DNA of 64,000 bases from the NCBI RefSeq assembly GCF_018736065.1, contig NZ_CP076128.1, positions 2,932,001 through 2,996,000 on the forward strand. The letters are read 5' to 3'. A program made the translations under genes and the position numbers. The notes under the pieces were generated by a model. That model saw nothing but the letters and a program-made list of their open reading frames with translations, was not told where the DNA came from and did no database searches. The stretch is from Flammeovirga kamogawensis. GTDB lineage: Bacteria > Bacteroidota > Bacteroidia > Cytophagales > Flammeovirgaceae. Positions 1-9,023 of the stretch are shown here, in pieces (the stretch's first letter is position 1; every line of letters begins with the position of its first letter).

Positions 1-641
1 TCTATTGTTCTATATTTCTTAGTTGTATCAATAACTATTCTTTCAAAATCATACGTTATTTTATCGTATCTATTTTGAAATACATTCACAGTAGAATCTA
101 AGGATAATTCTTTTTTTGCTGTGTGCAATAATACCATTATATACGATTTAATAATATCAATATTCTGATTACTAATAATATCATATTCACTATAAATTTT
201 CTCAAATAGATCACCAAATAGCTTTATCTGCTGAATATCTAAAGTGTAGCCTGATGATGAGAAAAAATTAAAATAAGGAAAGTTCTTATAAATATTATAG
301 ATGTCATTAAAACCAGATAAAAAGGATTGATTAAATAAAATTAAGTAACCGCATGAATCTTCTTCTAATTCCTCAATATCAATTGTAATTATATTCCCTG
401 GTGCAGCAAAAAATAAATGACTATTTTGAGTATCTATTATTTGTTCATTAATTGAAAATGTTGCTTTGTAACCCGTTGCTAAAGTAATTTCAAAATAATC
501 GTGCTTATAACAAAGCCCTGTACTAGTTACTTCATGATCTTCAAACTTTACAAAATAAAAGTCCTTATAAACCATTAATGGAATACCTCCAATGGCTTTA
601 ATGTAATTATTAATATCAGTATAATATTTTACTTCTTTCAT
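1..641 (-). CDS. AraC-type transcriptional regulator, N-terminal part (cut by window edge)
   Basis: The reading frame opens at the ATG at 641 and runs without a stop off the left edge, so only about 213 residues are visible. It begins MKEVKYYTDINNY and continues with the beta-rich pattern of an AraC sensing domain (HDYFEITLATGYKATFSIN, FFAAPGNIITI, then FNQSFL), followed by a helical linker. The AraC DNA-binding helices would lie outside the window, so the family call rests on the cupin-like half only. It lies 145 bases downstream of a RidA-family gene on the same strand; AraC regulators of this class often sit next to small metabolic genes, so it may control that neighbour. Confidence 0.75.
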   Translation of the reverse strand, partial: MKEVKYYTDINNYIKAIGGIPLMVYKDFYFVKFEDHEVTSTGLCYKHDYFEITLATGYKATFSINEQIIDTQNSHLFFAAPGNIITIDIEELEEDSCGYLILFNQSFLSGFNDIYNIYKNFPYFNFFSSSGYTLDIQQIKLFGDLFEKIYSEYDIISNQNIDIIKSYIMVLLHTAKKELSLDSTVNVFQNRYDKITYDFERIVIDTTKKYRTI

Positions 642-786
642 ATTATAAATATTTATAGCTTAACACTAAAACTACTCTTCTATATACATTAAAAGTATTT
701 CATTTATACACTTTATTTATTAAATACAACTCTCTTATTACAGAAGTAAAAATTACTCCCATAATAAAAGAGTTGATGAGAATAAG

Positions 787-1194
787 TTATTTTGCAAGGA
801 TAAGTTCAAATTCTACCAACATATCAGGGTGAATTAAACTATCCACATGCTTCCAAATACCTGCTGTCGGTTTCATGTCCATATCTGATATATAATCTTC
901 CCAAACTTTCAATGTTTCAAATGCTTGTTCTTGAGAAACCTCTTTTGTTACAGCCCAATCAATATGAATTATATTATTTTTATTGAAACCAGCTTGTGTA
1001 AATACTTCTTCCATATAAATTAGTATTTGCTTTGCTTGTCCTGCTGGATCGTTAGGGTACTTCTGAACATGTTTTGAAGTATGGTCACATATGCCTGTAA
1101 CTCTAAAAAATTCTTTTACTTCTTGTAGATGCATACCATGATTAAACCATGGCATTTCATTTAAGTTTTCTGTGTTAAATACTGTCTTTTTCAT
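787..1194 (-). CDS. RidA/YjgF-family protein
   Basis: A 135-residue single-domain protein of the usual RidA length. The pattern VTGICDHTSKHVQKYPNDPAGQ, then QILIYMEEVFTQAGFNKNNIIHIDW and the closing VEFELILA is typical of the family, in which a trimer hydrolyses reactive enamine/imine intermediates or binds small ligands. The usual substrate-binding Arg in the canonical ...RCR/E motif near the C terminus is not obvious (SLIHPDMLVEFELI), so it may be a divergent, non-deaminase member. It is encoded upstream of the AraC regulator on the same strand. Cytoplasmic; function beyond family level is inference. Confidence 0.7.
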   Translation of the reverse strand: MKKTVFNTENLNEMPWFNHGMHLQEVKEFFRVTGICDHTSKHVQKYPNDPAGQAKQILIYMEEVFTQAGFNKNNIIHIDWAVTKEVSQEQAFETLKVWEDYISDMDMKPTAGIWKHVDSLIHPDMLVEFELILAK

Positions 1195-1277
1195 AATAAT
1201 TTAGGATTAACTAACAATTATAACTATACGCTAATAATTGCTATTTATAAAAGGTTGAGAATATATGATTAAGGAAA

Positions 1278-1805
1278 TTATCCTTTTAGATTTCTAAATG
1301 AAGTAATGATTTCTGCGGTGCCAATAAAAAACAAAGTCAGGCTTATAGCTGTTGTGGCTGTAAGAACACCAATTGGAGGAAATAGTATGGCTATTACTCC
1401 AAAAATGATATTGAATAAACCACCAAAAATTAATAAGAATCGTAGTTTTTGGTTATTTGATAAAGCCAGAATAACTTGTTCTAAACCCTTGTATATAGCA
1501 TAGAAACCAATATATAATAGCAATATGTCCATTCCATAGGCTGTATCAAACAACAACATTCCTCCGAGAATAATTGTAAGAATTCCTATAAAAATATTCC
1601 AAGTAGCTTTATCCTTATTATTATCCTTAAATGATACATAACCATAATATGATTGATTGATACCTCTAAAAATAATTAAGCAGCTATTAAGTAGTGCCAT
1701 ACTAGCAAAACTTATCAGTGGGTTTATAAAAATATATAACCCTAAGAAAATAAACAGCAAACCGACAAGTAAGCCTATAAACCAATATTTTGAAAGAAAT
1801 TTCAT
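1278..1805 (-). CDS. HdeD/DUF308-family integral membrane protein
   Basis: A 175-residue protein made almost entirely of membrane segments, about six in three helical pairs: residues 10-30, 33-52, 68-88, 90-110, 122-142 and 146-168. The repeated pattern of a glycine-rich hydrophobic pair (IFIGILTIILGGMLLF, GFYAIYKGLEQVI, GLFNIIFGVIAILFPP) matches HdeD/DUF308 proteins, linked in E. coli to acid resistance. No catalytic residues are expected. It is followed on the same strand by the RidA gene after 83 bases. The physiological role here is not shown by the sequence. Confidence 0.75.
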   Translation of the reverse strand: MKFLSKYWFIGLLVGLLFIFLGLYIFINPLISFASMALLNSCLIIFRGINQSYYGYVSFKDNNKDKATWNIFIGILTIILGGMLLFDTAYGMDILLLYIGFYAIYKGLEQVILALSNNQKLRFLLIFGGLFNIIFGVIAILFPPIGVLTATTAISLTLFFIGTAEIITSFRNLKG

Positions 1806-1874
1806 GATTTATTTTTGATGATTAAGCATTACCTTAATCTCCTAAAACTACACTAACTATTACTTTGAATAAGA

Positions 1875-2666
1875 TTAGTTTAAGGTACCTTTTAGACAAA
1901 AAATAATTTTATGTCCTGAAAATTGATCCTCAAAATCATATAAAAAGTTGTAACCTATATCAAATTTCACTTGTTTAAAGATCAATTTATTTAGTCCAAA
2001 ATTTAGTTCGGTTGAATTACCATCTACTATTAATTTTCGATCTTCAAGATTACTAGTATTGTTAATTTGTAGAATTGGAGGTTTCAAAGCAATATAAAAT
2101 TGTGTTTTATGGATGTTCCTTTTCCACCTAAAAGTAGGTTTCCATTCTACTGTACCAATATTAAAAACTTCGTTGTCCAGATAATAAACATAGCATTCAT
2201 TCAAAATGCTAAAACCATTTTTTAAATCCAATAGATGATAAAGAGTTATATTTCCTACAGAATTATTTGAGTGAATATCAAAATTTAGTTCATTTTGAAT
2301 ACGAATTTGATTCGCTTTTCTTCGGTATAGAGTATAATCAATCTTCCATTTAAATCTTTCTCTATTTTCACTCTTATCAAAGATACTTAGATCATGACCA
2401 ATATAAGTGGCTAGATTTTGTTGTGAAAAACCTATTCTGTTCCTATATCGTTCCAGTACTTTTACCTTACTAAATCCAAATTCATATTTTGATTGATAGA
2501 ATATTTTAAATTTGGATTGGGCATAAATATTTGTAACAAATAAACTATAGAAAATGATAATTAATGGATAAATAAATTTGGCATTAGGTTTAATTCTTAT
2601 TACTGATTTAATATTGTCAAATTTTAATACAGGTTGGAAATTGCGTTGAGAATTATTCTGATTCAA
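1875..2666 (-). CDS. Putative outer-membrane beta-barrel protein of unknown function
   Basis: 263 residues. A hydrophobic export segment ending in an AQS cleavage-like site lies unusually far in (about residues 30-50), preceded by about 28 polar residues (starting MNQNNSQRNFQP); no closer in-frame ATG is present, so the start is uncertain. After it come alternating polar/hydrophobic strands with many Tyr, Lys and Asn, ending in a hydrophobic strand (HKIIFCLKG), the pattern of a small Bacteroidota barrel related in style to DUF2490 proteins. I do not recognise the exact family. It stands alone, with 275 gene-free bases upstream. Confidence 0.5.
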   Translation of the reverse strand: MNQNNSQRNFQPVLKFDNIKSVIRIKPNAKFIYPLIIIFYSLFVTNIYAQSKFKIFYQSKYEFGFSKVKVLERYRNRIGFSQQNLATYIGHDLSIFDKSENRERFKWKIDYTLYRRKANQIRIQNELNFDIHSNNSVGNITLYHLLDLKNGFSILNECYVYYLDNEVFNIGTVEWKPTFRWKRNIHKTQFYIALKPPILQINNTSNLEDRKLIVDGNSTELNFGLNKLIFKQVKFDIGYNFLYDFEDQFSGHKIIFCLKGTLN

Positions 2667-2941
2667 TACATAATGAAGTTAATTTTACTAATGAAAAATA
2701 CTTGGGTCACTAAATCTAAACTGTCATCTAATTGATAACAGCTTTTTTAATAGGTTTAATGATTGTGTTTTGGATGTTTTTTTATTACACCACAAAAGTA
2801 GACGTTTAAAACAAGCTCTCTAAGGCTGAAAATATGTTAAAATGGTAATTTTGTAGGTTTGTTTATTGTAACATATAATTCTACTCCACAATTTGATTTT
2901 CTTCATTAAATTATAAAGTTGATTTACCTACAAATATTAAT

Positions 2942-5284
2942 TTAATAAATATACCTTATATCCTTACCTTCTTCCTTTTCTCTTTTTCCTACTTTTTTAT
3001 CATAAGCGTCATAAGATATAAAATCATATTCAATAGGATCATTTGATTCTTGGATTACTGATTTTAAATAATATAAACTGTCATTATTTTGCTCATAAGT
3101 AACCTCATGTTTGAGGAAAGAAACTAGTTCATTAAATTCTACTCCTTTATACCATCCTTTGTCATTATACTTCTCTAAATGCTCTATAACGGTAGACTTA
3201 ATTTTTAAAATTGCATAGTCTTCAGCATTTATATAAATAACTCCTTTATAACTCTTTACATCTAAATGAATTGTATTTTTATAATTCAAATTTATTGCTT
3301 CAAATTTAATAACAAAGACTTCTTTATCATCAATAATTTCAATGTCTGTAAATTCAAAATTATAATGTTTAAGGTTAGATAAGTTCAAATAATTATTATG
3401 CCTTGCGTTTATAGGATCATGATTAAACCTATACATTCGCTTTTGCTTTTTATAGTTTGTATTGGGCTTTAATTCTTTTATTCCTTTGCTATCTACTTCA
3501 GAAATTACTGCTGATTTTGTTTTTATAAAACCTATGTACCTTAAAGGAAATAGAATAACAAATTTGTACCCATTTTTATCATATTCTTCTACACTTTCTT
3601 CCTTATAGTATCTTTTTTTATCTTTTCGGCTAGTAAAATATCCTTTGTATACACCATTTCTTGTATAAGCCTCTTGAGTATAATTTTTAGGAATATTCTT
3701 TATCACTTTCTTCATGATACTCTTTGCAGTTAGAGGTTCACTAGAAATTGTCAACGTAGTCATTTCTTCTACCTTAGGGGTTAAATAGATCTCTAAATCA
3801 TTTTTTGAAGTGGCAATTGTAATAGGTTCATAACCAATAGAAGAAAAAGTGATAGAATCTTCTTTATAAGGTACTCCTATTGTAAAGGCTCCTTTTTTGT
3901 TAGAAGATGATCCTCTTTTAGATTTTGTAGTAATAATATTTGCGTAAGGGATTACGTTTTTTGTTTTCTGATCATAAATTATTCCCGATTGTTTCTCAAA
4001 AGAAGCTTTATCTTTTAAATAATAGGTTGGGAGTACCGACGCTTCATTTTCTAACTGAAATGAAAAACTAGTTGTTTTATCTATTCCTTTATAACTCTCT
4101 TTCTCTATTACAATACCTTCTTCCCCAACGTCATATAAGCTGAAATGATCTTTAGTCAGACTATCTAAAAAGAAAAAACCATCTACAACTTTTGTCCAAT
4201 CTCCTTTAAAAGCAACAGTATCAACTTCTAAAGAAATACTTTTAGCGTCTTCTTTTGATACTTTACGAAAACCATATTTATGCCCTTGTGCTAAAAAATC
4301 TTCTTCTATTGTTTGCTGTTTTACTGTTCCATTTATAGTTCCAGTATAGGCTAAAATAAAGACTTCTTTTCCAAGTGCTCTTTTAATATAGCTTCCCATT
4401 GGCTTAAATGATTTAAACTGTTGTTCGTCTAATACATCTATTTGGTTTGAAAAGTGAGCAGTTGCACCCCATCCAATAATTTTTTTAGAAGGATATTTTT
4501 TTGCTAAATATAAAAAGGTATTCCCCATTCCTTCATCTCTTAAATTATTATCTGATGCTTTAAAAGTCGCTTCATCTTTTTCATATAATTTATTGATATA
4601 ATGGTTATATAACTCTCTATCTAAATGATTTAATGTAAGTAATAAATCATCTTTAATTGGCGTTTTAGCATTTCTTAATTCCTGTATAACACTCTCATTA
4701 ATACTTTTAAATTGCTCATACTTTTCTGTTTTATCATCTGCTTCATAATTAAGTACAGGAGTTATAATAGCCATCCATTGTTCAAACGCTTCTTCAGTAG
4801 AAAAATAGGGTTTGAAATCTCTTTCAAAAAACTCTTCAGCATATTGACCACTAAACTGTTGGTCAAAACCAATTACTTGAAGAGTACTTATATTCTCTGT
4901 TACATAATCTAAAAAAGGATGAAATTCTTTTGATTGATTCCATATATTAAATATGCTTTTAAGGTATGCAAGCTTTGCATTTTCCCCTTTTCTAATTTCC
5001 TCATTTGCTTTTTCTAGATCATAAAAGCCACTCTCAAATGCAATCAAATCGAACCCCATTTCTTCATGCAAAAACTTTACTGTTTCAATTTTTGCTGTAA
5101 ATACATTACCATGAAAATGATCTGGTTCTCCCAAAAGGACATACTTAGTATCTCCTAATAGTTCTTTTAATGGTTGAAGATTTTCTTTAGATAGTGAATC
5201 AAAAGTATAGAGTGATTGGGTAGTTTGTGCATAAGAATAGATACATAGCATTAAGACTGCTACCAATAGCGTTAGCTTTTTCAT
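2942..5284 (-). CDS. Exported erythromycin-esterase-like protein fused to a carboxypeptidase-regulatory-like domain
   Basis: 780 residues with a signal peptide (MKKLTLLVAVLMLCIYSYAQ). Residues about 25-330 resemble the erythromycin esterase (EreA/EreC) fold: GEPDHFHGN, then IAFESGFYDLEKANEEIRKG and later GWGATAHFSNQ supply the His/Glu residues of that family. Residues about 432-510 are a CarboxypepD_reg-like domain (SGIIYDQKTKNVIPYANI, FSSIGYEPI). The remaining 270 residues are a beta-rich domain often found after such regions in Bacteroidota envelope proteins. The signal peptide places it in the envelope, so a role in antibiotic hydrolysis should not be assumed; the natural substrate is unknown. 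Confidence 0.7.
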   Translation of the reverse strand: MKKLTLLVAVLMLCIYSYAQTTQSLYTFDSLSKENLQPLKELLGDTKYVLLGEPDHFHGNVFTAKIETVKFLHEEMGFDLIAFESGFYDLEKANEEIRKGENAKLAYLKSIFNIWNQSKEFHPFLDYVTENISTLQVIGFDQQFSGQYAEEFFERDFKPYFSTEEAFEQWMAIITPVLNYEADDKTEKYEQFKSINESVIQELRNAKTPIKDDLLLTLNHLDRELYNHYINKLYEKDEATFKASDNNLRDEGMGNTFLYLAKKYPSKKIIGWGATAHFSNQIDVLDEQQFKSFKPMGSYIKRALGKEVFILAYTGTINGTVKQQTIEEDFLAQGHKYGFRKVSKEDAKSISLEVDTVAFKGDWTKVVDGFFFLDSLTKDHFSLYDVGEEGIVIEKESYKGIDKTTSFSFQLENEASVLPTYYLKDKASFEKQSGIIYDQKTKNVIPYANIITTKSKRGSSSNKKGAFTIGVPYKEDSITFSSIGYEPITIATSKNDLEIYLTPKVEEMTTLTISSEPLTAKSIMKKVIKNIPKNYTQEAYTRNGVYKGYFTSRKDKKRYYKEESVEEYDKNGYKFVILFPLRYIGFIKTKSAVISEVDSKGIKELKPNTNYKKQKRMYRFNHDPINARHNNYLNLSNLKHYNFEFTDIEIIDDKEVFVIKFEAINLNYKNTIHLDVKSYKGVIYINAEDYAILKIKSTVIEHLEKYNDKGWYKGVEFNELVSFLKHEVTYEQNNDSLYYLKSVIQESNDPIEYDFISYDAYDKKVGKREKEEGKDIRYIY

Positions 5285-5329
5285 TTAAATAGTTTTAGCT
5301 TTTTTGAAAATAGTTAGAAAATGAATTTA

Positions 5330-5367
5330 CAAAAAAATAGTCACCTTAATTAAAAAGTGACTATTTA
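5330..5367 (-). terminator. Intrinsic terminator of the DoxX gene
   Basis: A hairpin with 9-bp arms (AATAGTCAC at 5336-5344 and GTGACTATT at 5357-5365) is followed on the minus strand by a run of T residues. It closes the DoxX transcript before the esterase-fusion gene. Confidence 0.75.
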
Positions 5368-5431
5368 AATTTTGAATGACAATTGAGTGTTCAATTAAGA
5401 ACTTCAATGTATATGTATATTGCAGAATTCT

Positions 5432-5839
5432 TTATTTGAATAATGGTGTAAATTTAGCTCTATAAACATAGGCTAAATAAATTACCATTGCAGTAAAACC
5501 AATAGCTCCACCAATACCAGCGGGATCTAAAGTAGCATGAAATAATACAGCATTAAAACCGATAGCTCCAAGTACAATTAATGTTGCAGGTACTGCTTTT
5601 TTAAGTGCTAATAAAACACCTCCAACTACCTCTAAAATACCTACTATTGGTAAAATTCCCATTAACATAAGTGATCCAAATACCTGTGCAACCTGATCGT
5701 TTGCTGGAGGCATTGGTAAAAACTGAAGGAATTTATTTGCTCCAAAAACGATCATCATTAAAGCGAGTAAATACCTTACTCCCATTGTTACTTTACTTTC
5801 TGATACTATTTCTGCGTTTACTACTGCTTGATTTTCCAT
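5432..5839 (-). CDS. DoxX-family membrane protein
   Basis: 135 residues with four membrane helices. The stretch VRYLLALMMIVFGANKFLQF, then LPIVGILEVVGGVLLALKK, and a C-terminal YLAYVYRAKF are characteristic of the DoxX family, small inner-membrane proteins of unclear redox or stress role. It is transcribed alone: a promoter with a good -33/-7 pair overlaps a 16-bp palindrome (see 5870-5938) and a terminator follows at 5330-5367. DoxX genes are often under MarR-, TetR- or HxlR-type repressors; no regulator gene lies beside this one, so it would have to act in trans. Confidence 0.8.
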   Translation of the reverse strand: MENQAVVNAEIVSESKVTMGVRYLLALMMIVFGANKFLQFLPMPPANDQVAQVFGSLMLMGILPIVGILEVVGGVLLALKKAVPATLIVLGAIGFNAVLFHATLDPAGIGGAIGFTAMVIYLAYVYRAKFTPLFK

Positions 5840-5869
5840 ATTATTAAATGTAATATTTGTCTTTACTTT

Positions 5870-5938
5870 ATTTGTTTAAACAAATGTATTAGTCTTAATC
5901 ATATTTTCCAAATTAAAGACAAAATTTGTTTAAACAAA
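5870..5938 (-). promoter_or_regulatory. doxX promoter with twin palindromic operators
   Basis: Two copies of the perfect palindrome TTTGTTTAAACAAA lie at 5871-5884 (extended to 16 bp, 5870-5885) and 5925-5938, centres 54 bp apart, close to five helical turns. On the minus strand TACATTTG (5888-5881) fits the Bacteroidota -7 box TAnnTTTG and TTTG (5912-5909) fits the -33 box, with a 20-base spacer. The proximal palindrome therefore covers the -7 box and start site, as expected for a repressor site. The binding protein is unknown. Confidence 0.75.
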
Positions 5939-6113
5939 AATATAGAAAATAAAAATAAGTAACTAACAATCAATTATATATGTATTTTTTGTTTTTTTTT
6001 AAAAAAAGAAGATAGGGGTAAATTATTTCTTAAGGGTCTTAATAGAGAATACCGATAAATGCATCTGTATTCAAAATAAATCTTTAAAAGAACACTTAAA
6101 TTATCTATCATTT

Positions 6114-7181
6114 ATGAAAAATCTAATCGCTTACCTAATCATTTCTTTTTTGAGTACTCAATTTATCTTTGCTCAAGACAGTCTTCAAAACAAAGCATAT
6201 CAAGTTTCTTTTTTATACCCCGTAGGCACTAACGGAACTTCTACAACTTATAGTAATGATTATTCATTTAATGTACTATGGGGAATAAATAGTGGTGTTC
6301 ACTATTTTGAACTTGGTGGCATTGCCAATATTAATAAAGGAGATGTAAAAGGTGGACAGATTGCTGGAATAACCAATATCACTAAAGGTACATCAAAAGG
6401 TTTTGTTTGTGCAGGTATTAATAATTTTGCATCAAAAAATATGGATGGATTGCATATTGCTGGTATAAGCAACTTTACGAATGAAAGTGGTAATGGAGGT
6501 CAAATTTCTGGTATCTCAAACATTGCCAATAAAGATATGAACGGTGTTCAAATCAGTTTAATAAATACTGTTAGAGGTGAAATGACAGGAGCTCAAATTG
6601 GGTTAATTAATACGGCCGACTCGTTAAAAGGTACGCAGATTGGTTTAATTAATGTTGTCACAAATGGTACTGAAGGTACTCCTATTGGACTAATAAACAT
6701 TGTAAAAGGTGGCTATTATGCTGTTGAAGTTGCTGCTGATGCTACAATTTGGGGTAATATTAATTTTAAAATGGGTACTAAAAAGTTCTATACAATTTTT
6801 AAAGGAGGCTACACACAACACAATTCAAAAGATGTTTATAGTTATGGACTTGGATTTGGTTCTATGATGGAATTTGGAAAACTTGTTAATCTATCTCTTG
6901 ATTTATCATCAAATTATTTAGCCTACGACGGAGATTATGAGCAGGATTTAAACCTATTAAATAAAGCTGACCTAAATGTACATTTCAAACTAACTAAAAA
7001 AATAAGTGTTTTTGCAGGTCCTTCTTTAAATGTTTATATCTCAGACTTAAAGGTTGATGGAAATGAAACAGCAGGAACGTTAGATATTCCTGACAATACA
7101 TTTTATGATCATACAAATGCAAAAGGAACAAGAACTTCAATTTGGCTAGGGGCAAATGCTGGTTTAAATTTTAGTTTCTAG
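6114..7181 (+). CDS. LA_2272-type surface-repeat protein, exported
   Basis: 355 residues with a signal peptide ending at AQD (residue about 21). Residues about 70-200 consist of roughly eight repeats of about 18-20 residues of the form GxQI(A/S)GIxNIxxxxx(N/K)G, the pattern of LA_2272/LA_2273 surface-repeat proteins, which should form a beta solenoid. The C-terminal 150 residues are alternating strands ending in GANAGLNFSF, suggesting an outer-membrane barrel or barrel-like anchor. Function is unknown. It is transcribed convergently with a small membrane protein gene and shares a bidirectional terminator with it. Confidence 0.7.
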   Translation: MKNLIAYLIISFLSTQFIFAQDSLQNKAYQVSFLYPVGTNGTSTTYSNDYSFNVLWGINSGVHYFELGGIANINKGDVKGGQIAGITNITKGTSKGFVCAGINNFASKNMDGLHIAGISNFTNESGNGGQISGISNIANKDMNGVQISLINTVRGEMTGAQIGLINTADSLKGTQIGLINVVTNGTEGTPIGLINIVKGGYYAVEVAADATIWGNINFKMGTKKFYTIFKGGYTQHNSKDVYSYGLGFGSMMEFGKLVNLSLDLSSNYLAYDGDYEQDLNLLNKADLNVHFKLTKKISVFAGPSLNVYISDLKVDGNETAGTLDIPDNTFYDHTNAKGTRTSIWLGANAGLNFSF

Positions 7182-7191
7182 AAAATGTAAA

Positions 7192-7223
7192 AAAAAGGCT
7201 GAAAACTAAATTTCAGCCTTTTT
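7192..7223. terminator. Bidirectional intrinsic terminator
   Basis: Perfect 13-bp inverted repeat (AAAAAGGCTGAAA at 7192-7204, TTTCAGCCTTTTT at 7211-7223) between the convergent genes ending at 7181 and 7227; it gives a U-tract in both directions. Confidence 0.9.
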
Positions 7224-7226
7224 GAT

Positions 7227-7496
7227 TTACTCTATTGAGTCTACTAAAAATGCGATACCGTTCTGAATTAAAACTGGTTTGTTATCCACAGTATACAACT
7301 CTGCATAACCACAATCTTTGTTCTTCAAAACGAGTTTGTTTCGAATGATTTTTTCAACTGAAAAAATCTTTTTTGAACCACTGTATTCTAATACTAGTGG
7401 ATCATTTTTAGTTGGTAGAGTAAAATTTGAATTTTTTATGACCGTCACAACAATCATAATACATAGTACAATTATAAGTAATCCTTCGTAAGTCAT
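7227..7496 (-). CDS. Small membrane-anchored protein of unknown function
   Basis: 89 residues. One N-terminal membrane helix (GLLIIVLCIMIVVTVI) is followed by a soluble beta-rich segment with LEYSGSKKIFSVEKII and LVLKNKDCGYAELYTV. I do not recognise a family. It is convergent with the surface-repeat gene, and its upstream region (7497-7711) is shared divergently with the BLUF gene. The gene call is supported by a clean start, typical composition and the terminator immediately downstream. Confidence 0.55.
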   Translation of the reverse strand: MTYEGLLIIVLCIMIVVTVIKNSNFTLPTKNDPLVLEYSGSKKIFSVEKIIRNKLVLKNKDCGYAELYTVDNKPVLIQNGIAFLVDSIE

Positions 7497-7711
7497 AGTG
7501 GTAATTTTTTATCCCAACTCTTGAAACAAGAAGAAGAGATTTATACACAGTGTTTTAATTTGCTATTAGTGTAAATATAACAACTAAATCCATCACATTC
7601 AAAAGATTAAAAAGATTCTTCGAATAATTACATTATTAAATATATCTATACTTTTAGAAACAATAACTATTAATAAGAGTTAGTTTACTTTAACCAATTG
7701 TAAGTATAACT

Positions 7712-8152
7712 ATGTTTTGTCTATGCTATGTGAGTACACGTAACGAAGTACTCGATGATAATATTTTAAGGGATATTTTAATTCACAGTAGAGCAAAAAA
7801 TATCAATTTAAAATTAACAGGATTACTTGTATTAATAGAAAATAAATTTATTCAAATTCTTGAAGGAGAAGAATCTGACGTTATGGATTTATACTCTAAA
7901 ATTGAAATGGATCACAGACATAAGGCTGTTCAAAAATTATATTCTGGATATATTCAAGAACGTAATTTTAAAACTTGGGCAATGGCTTTTCAAGAAGTCT
8001 ATTGGGACGATTTAAGAGATGCTGGTTTAATAAAAAATCACGAAATAGGTCTGCCTCTAGCAGATTATTTAAAAGGAAAAGAGCATTACATTATTGAATT
8101 TCTGAAAACATATAATGGTATTTCTGAACTTCAATTAAACCTACCTAAATAA
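7712..8152 (+). CDS. BLUF-domain blue-light photoreceptor
   Basis: 146 residues, essentially a stand-alone BLUF domain that binds FAD and senses blue light through a Tyr/Gln hydrogen-bond switch. All signature residues are in register with AppA: Tyr6, Asn30, Gln48 (in KFIQILEG), Trp89 and Met91 (in FKTWAMAF). The remaining ~45 residues form the C-terminal cap helices seen in short BLUF proteins such as PixD-type, with no attached output domain (no EAL, GGDEF or cyclase), so signalling must go through a partner protein. No obvious partner is adjacent; the divergent neighbour is a small membrane protein and the next gene is a convergent methyltransferase. Confidence 0.92.
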   Translation: MFCLCYVSTRNEVLDDNILRDILIHSRAKNINLKLTGLLVLIENKFIQILEGEESDVMDLYSKIEMDHRHKAVQKLYSGYIQERNFKTWAMAFQEVYWDDLRDAGLIKNHEIGLPLADYLKGKEHYIIEFLKTYNGISELQLNLPK

Positions 8153-8155
8153 AAA

Positions 8156-8183
8156 AAGGTTCAATGCCTAAACATCGAACCTT
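8156..8183. terminator. Intrinsic terminator after the BLUF gene
   Basis: 11-bp arms with one mismatch (8156-8166 and 8173-8183, AAGGTTC paired with GAACCTT) lie directly between convergent genes; a poly-A run precedes the hairpin, so it would act best on the minus-strand methyltransferase transcript. Confidence 0.7.
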
Positions 8184-8194
8184 CCTCTATAATT

Positions 8195-8848
8195 TTATCT
8201 TTTCCTTAAACAACAGAATGAGAAATTCTGAACTGTATTAAAAGGTGTTTTGTGATCAATTATTTGAGTATTGATCAACTCGAAATCCTTTTCAAATACT
8301 TTTGCTAATTCGGTAACAGAATATTGCTTAATAGGAATACCGCTACATTTTGTTGGTCCATTTTCAGAAAACGTCCCTATAACTATTATTCCATCTGTTT
8401 TTATAAGTTCCTTTACAGTTTTTACATAATTTTCGATCTCTGTTTCATCAGTTAAAAAATGAAAGGCAGCACGATCATGCCAAAGATCAAATTTCTTTTG
8501 CGATTTAAAGTTTGATGCATCTGCCTCTATCCAATTAATTTTTGCAGCTTTTTCTGCCCCTAATCTTTTCTGAGCTCTTAAAAGAGCTTGCTTAGAAATA
8601 TCTAAAACAGATAAGTCTGTATAGGATAAGTCAAGTAAGTGATCAATTAAAAAACTGTCTCCTCCTCCAACATCAATTATTGCATTATCTTTTGTTAGTG
8701 TAGCTCTATCAATAAAATCTAAAGAAGTTATCGGGATACGTTGATACCAACTAACATTTTCTAATGCTTTAGTAGTATAAATATTTTCCCAGTGGGCTTT
8801 CTTATCAAAGTCCGACATCTTTGTGTAGTTTAGTTTAATTTTATTCAA
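8195..8848 (-). CDS. Class I SAM-dependent methyltransferase
   Basis: 217 residues. Motif I is IIDVGGGDSFLIDHL (about residue 60), the acidic end of beta-2 is LSVLDIS, motif II is WIEADASNF, and the post-motif region reads KFDLWHDRAAFHFLTDE, as in the methyltransferase domain-25/31 families often annotated as thiopurine or UbiE-like methyltransferases. Such proteins are close in sequence to thiol methyltransferases; the substrate cannot be told. The listed start gives ten extra residues; the internal ATG at Met11 (MSDFDKKAHWENIY) is an equally good start. Monocistronic, cytoplasmic. Confidence 0.8.
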   Translation of the reverse strand: MNKIKLNYTKMSDFDKKAHWENIYTTKALENVSWYQRIPITSLDFIDRATLTKDNAIIDVGGGDSFLIDHLLDLSYTDLSVLDISKQALLRAQKRLGAEKAAKINWIEADASNFKSQKKFDLWHDRAAFHFLTDETEIENYVKTVKELIKTDGIIVIGTFSENGPTKCSGIPIKQYSVTELAKVFEKDFELINTQIIDHKTPFNTVQNFSFCCLRKR

Positions 8849-9023
8849 GCCATAAATTTAGAGATAATCCTCTCTATATTTCATAGTATTATCTATTTTA
8901 AAATTAATATTCCAATATAAATCATCATTAATAAAATTATTTCTTTTTTAGTTTGCCTACTAGATTAAAAAAATGAGTATTATTATTAATACCACACTAC
9001 ACAATTAACCATTATAAAACTGC

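Noticed and set aside
5985-6010. T-run followed by A-run as a terminator
   Set aside because: No GC-containing stem; it is more likely an AT-rich upstream promoter segment or chance.
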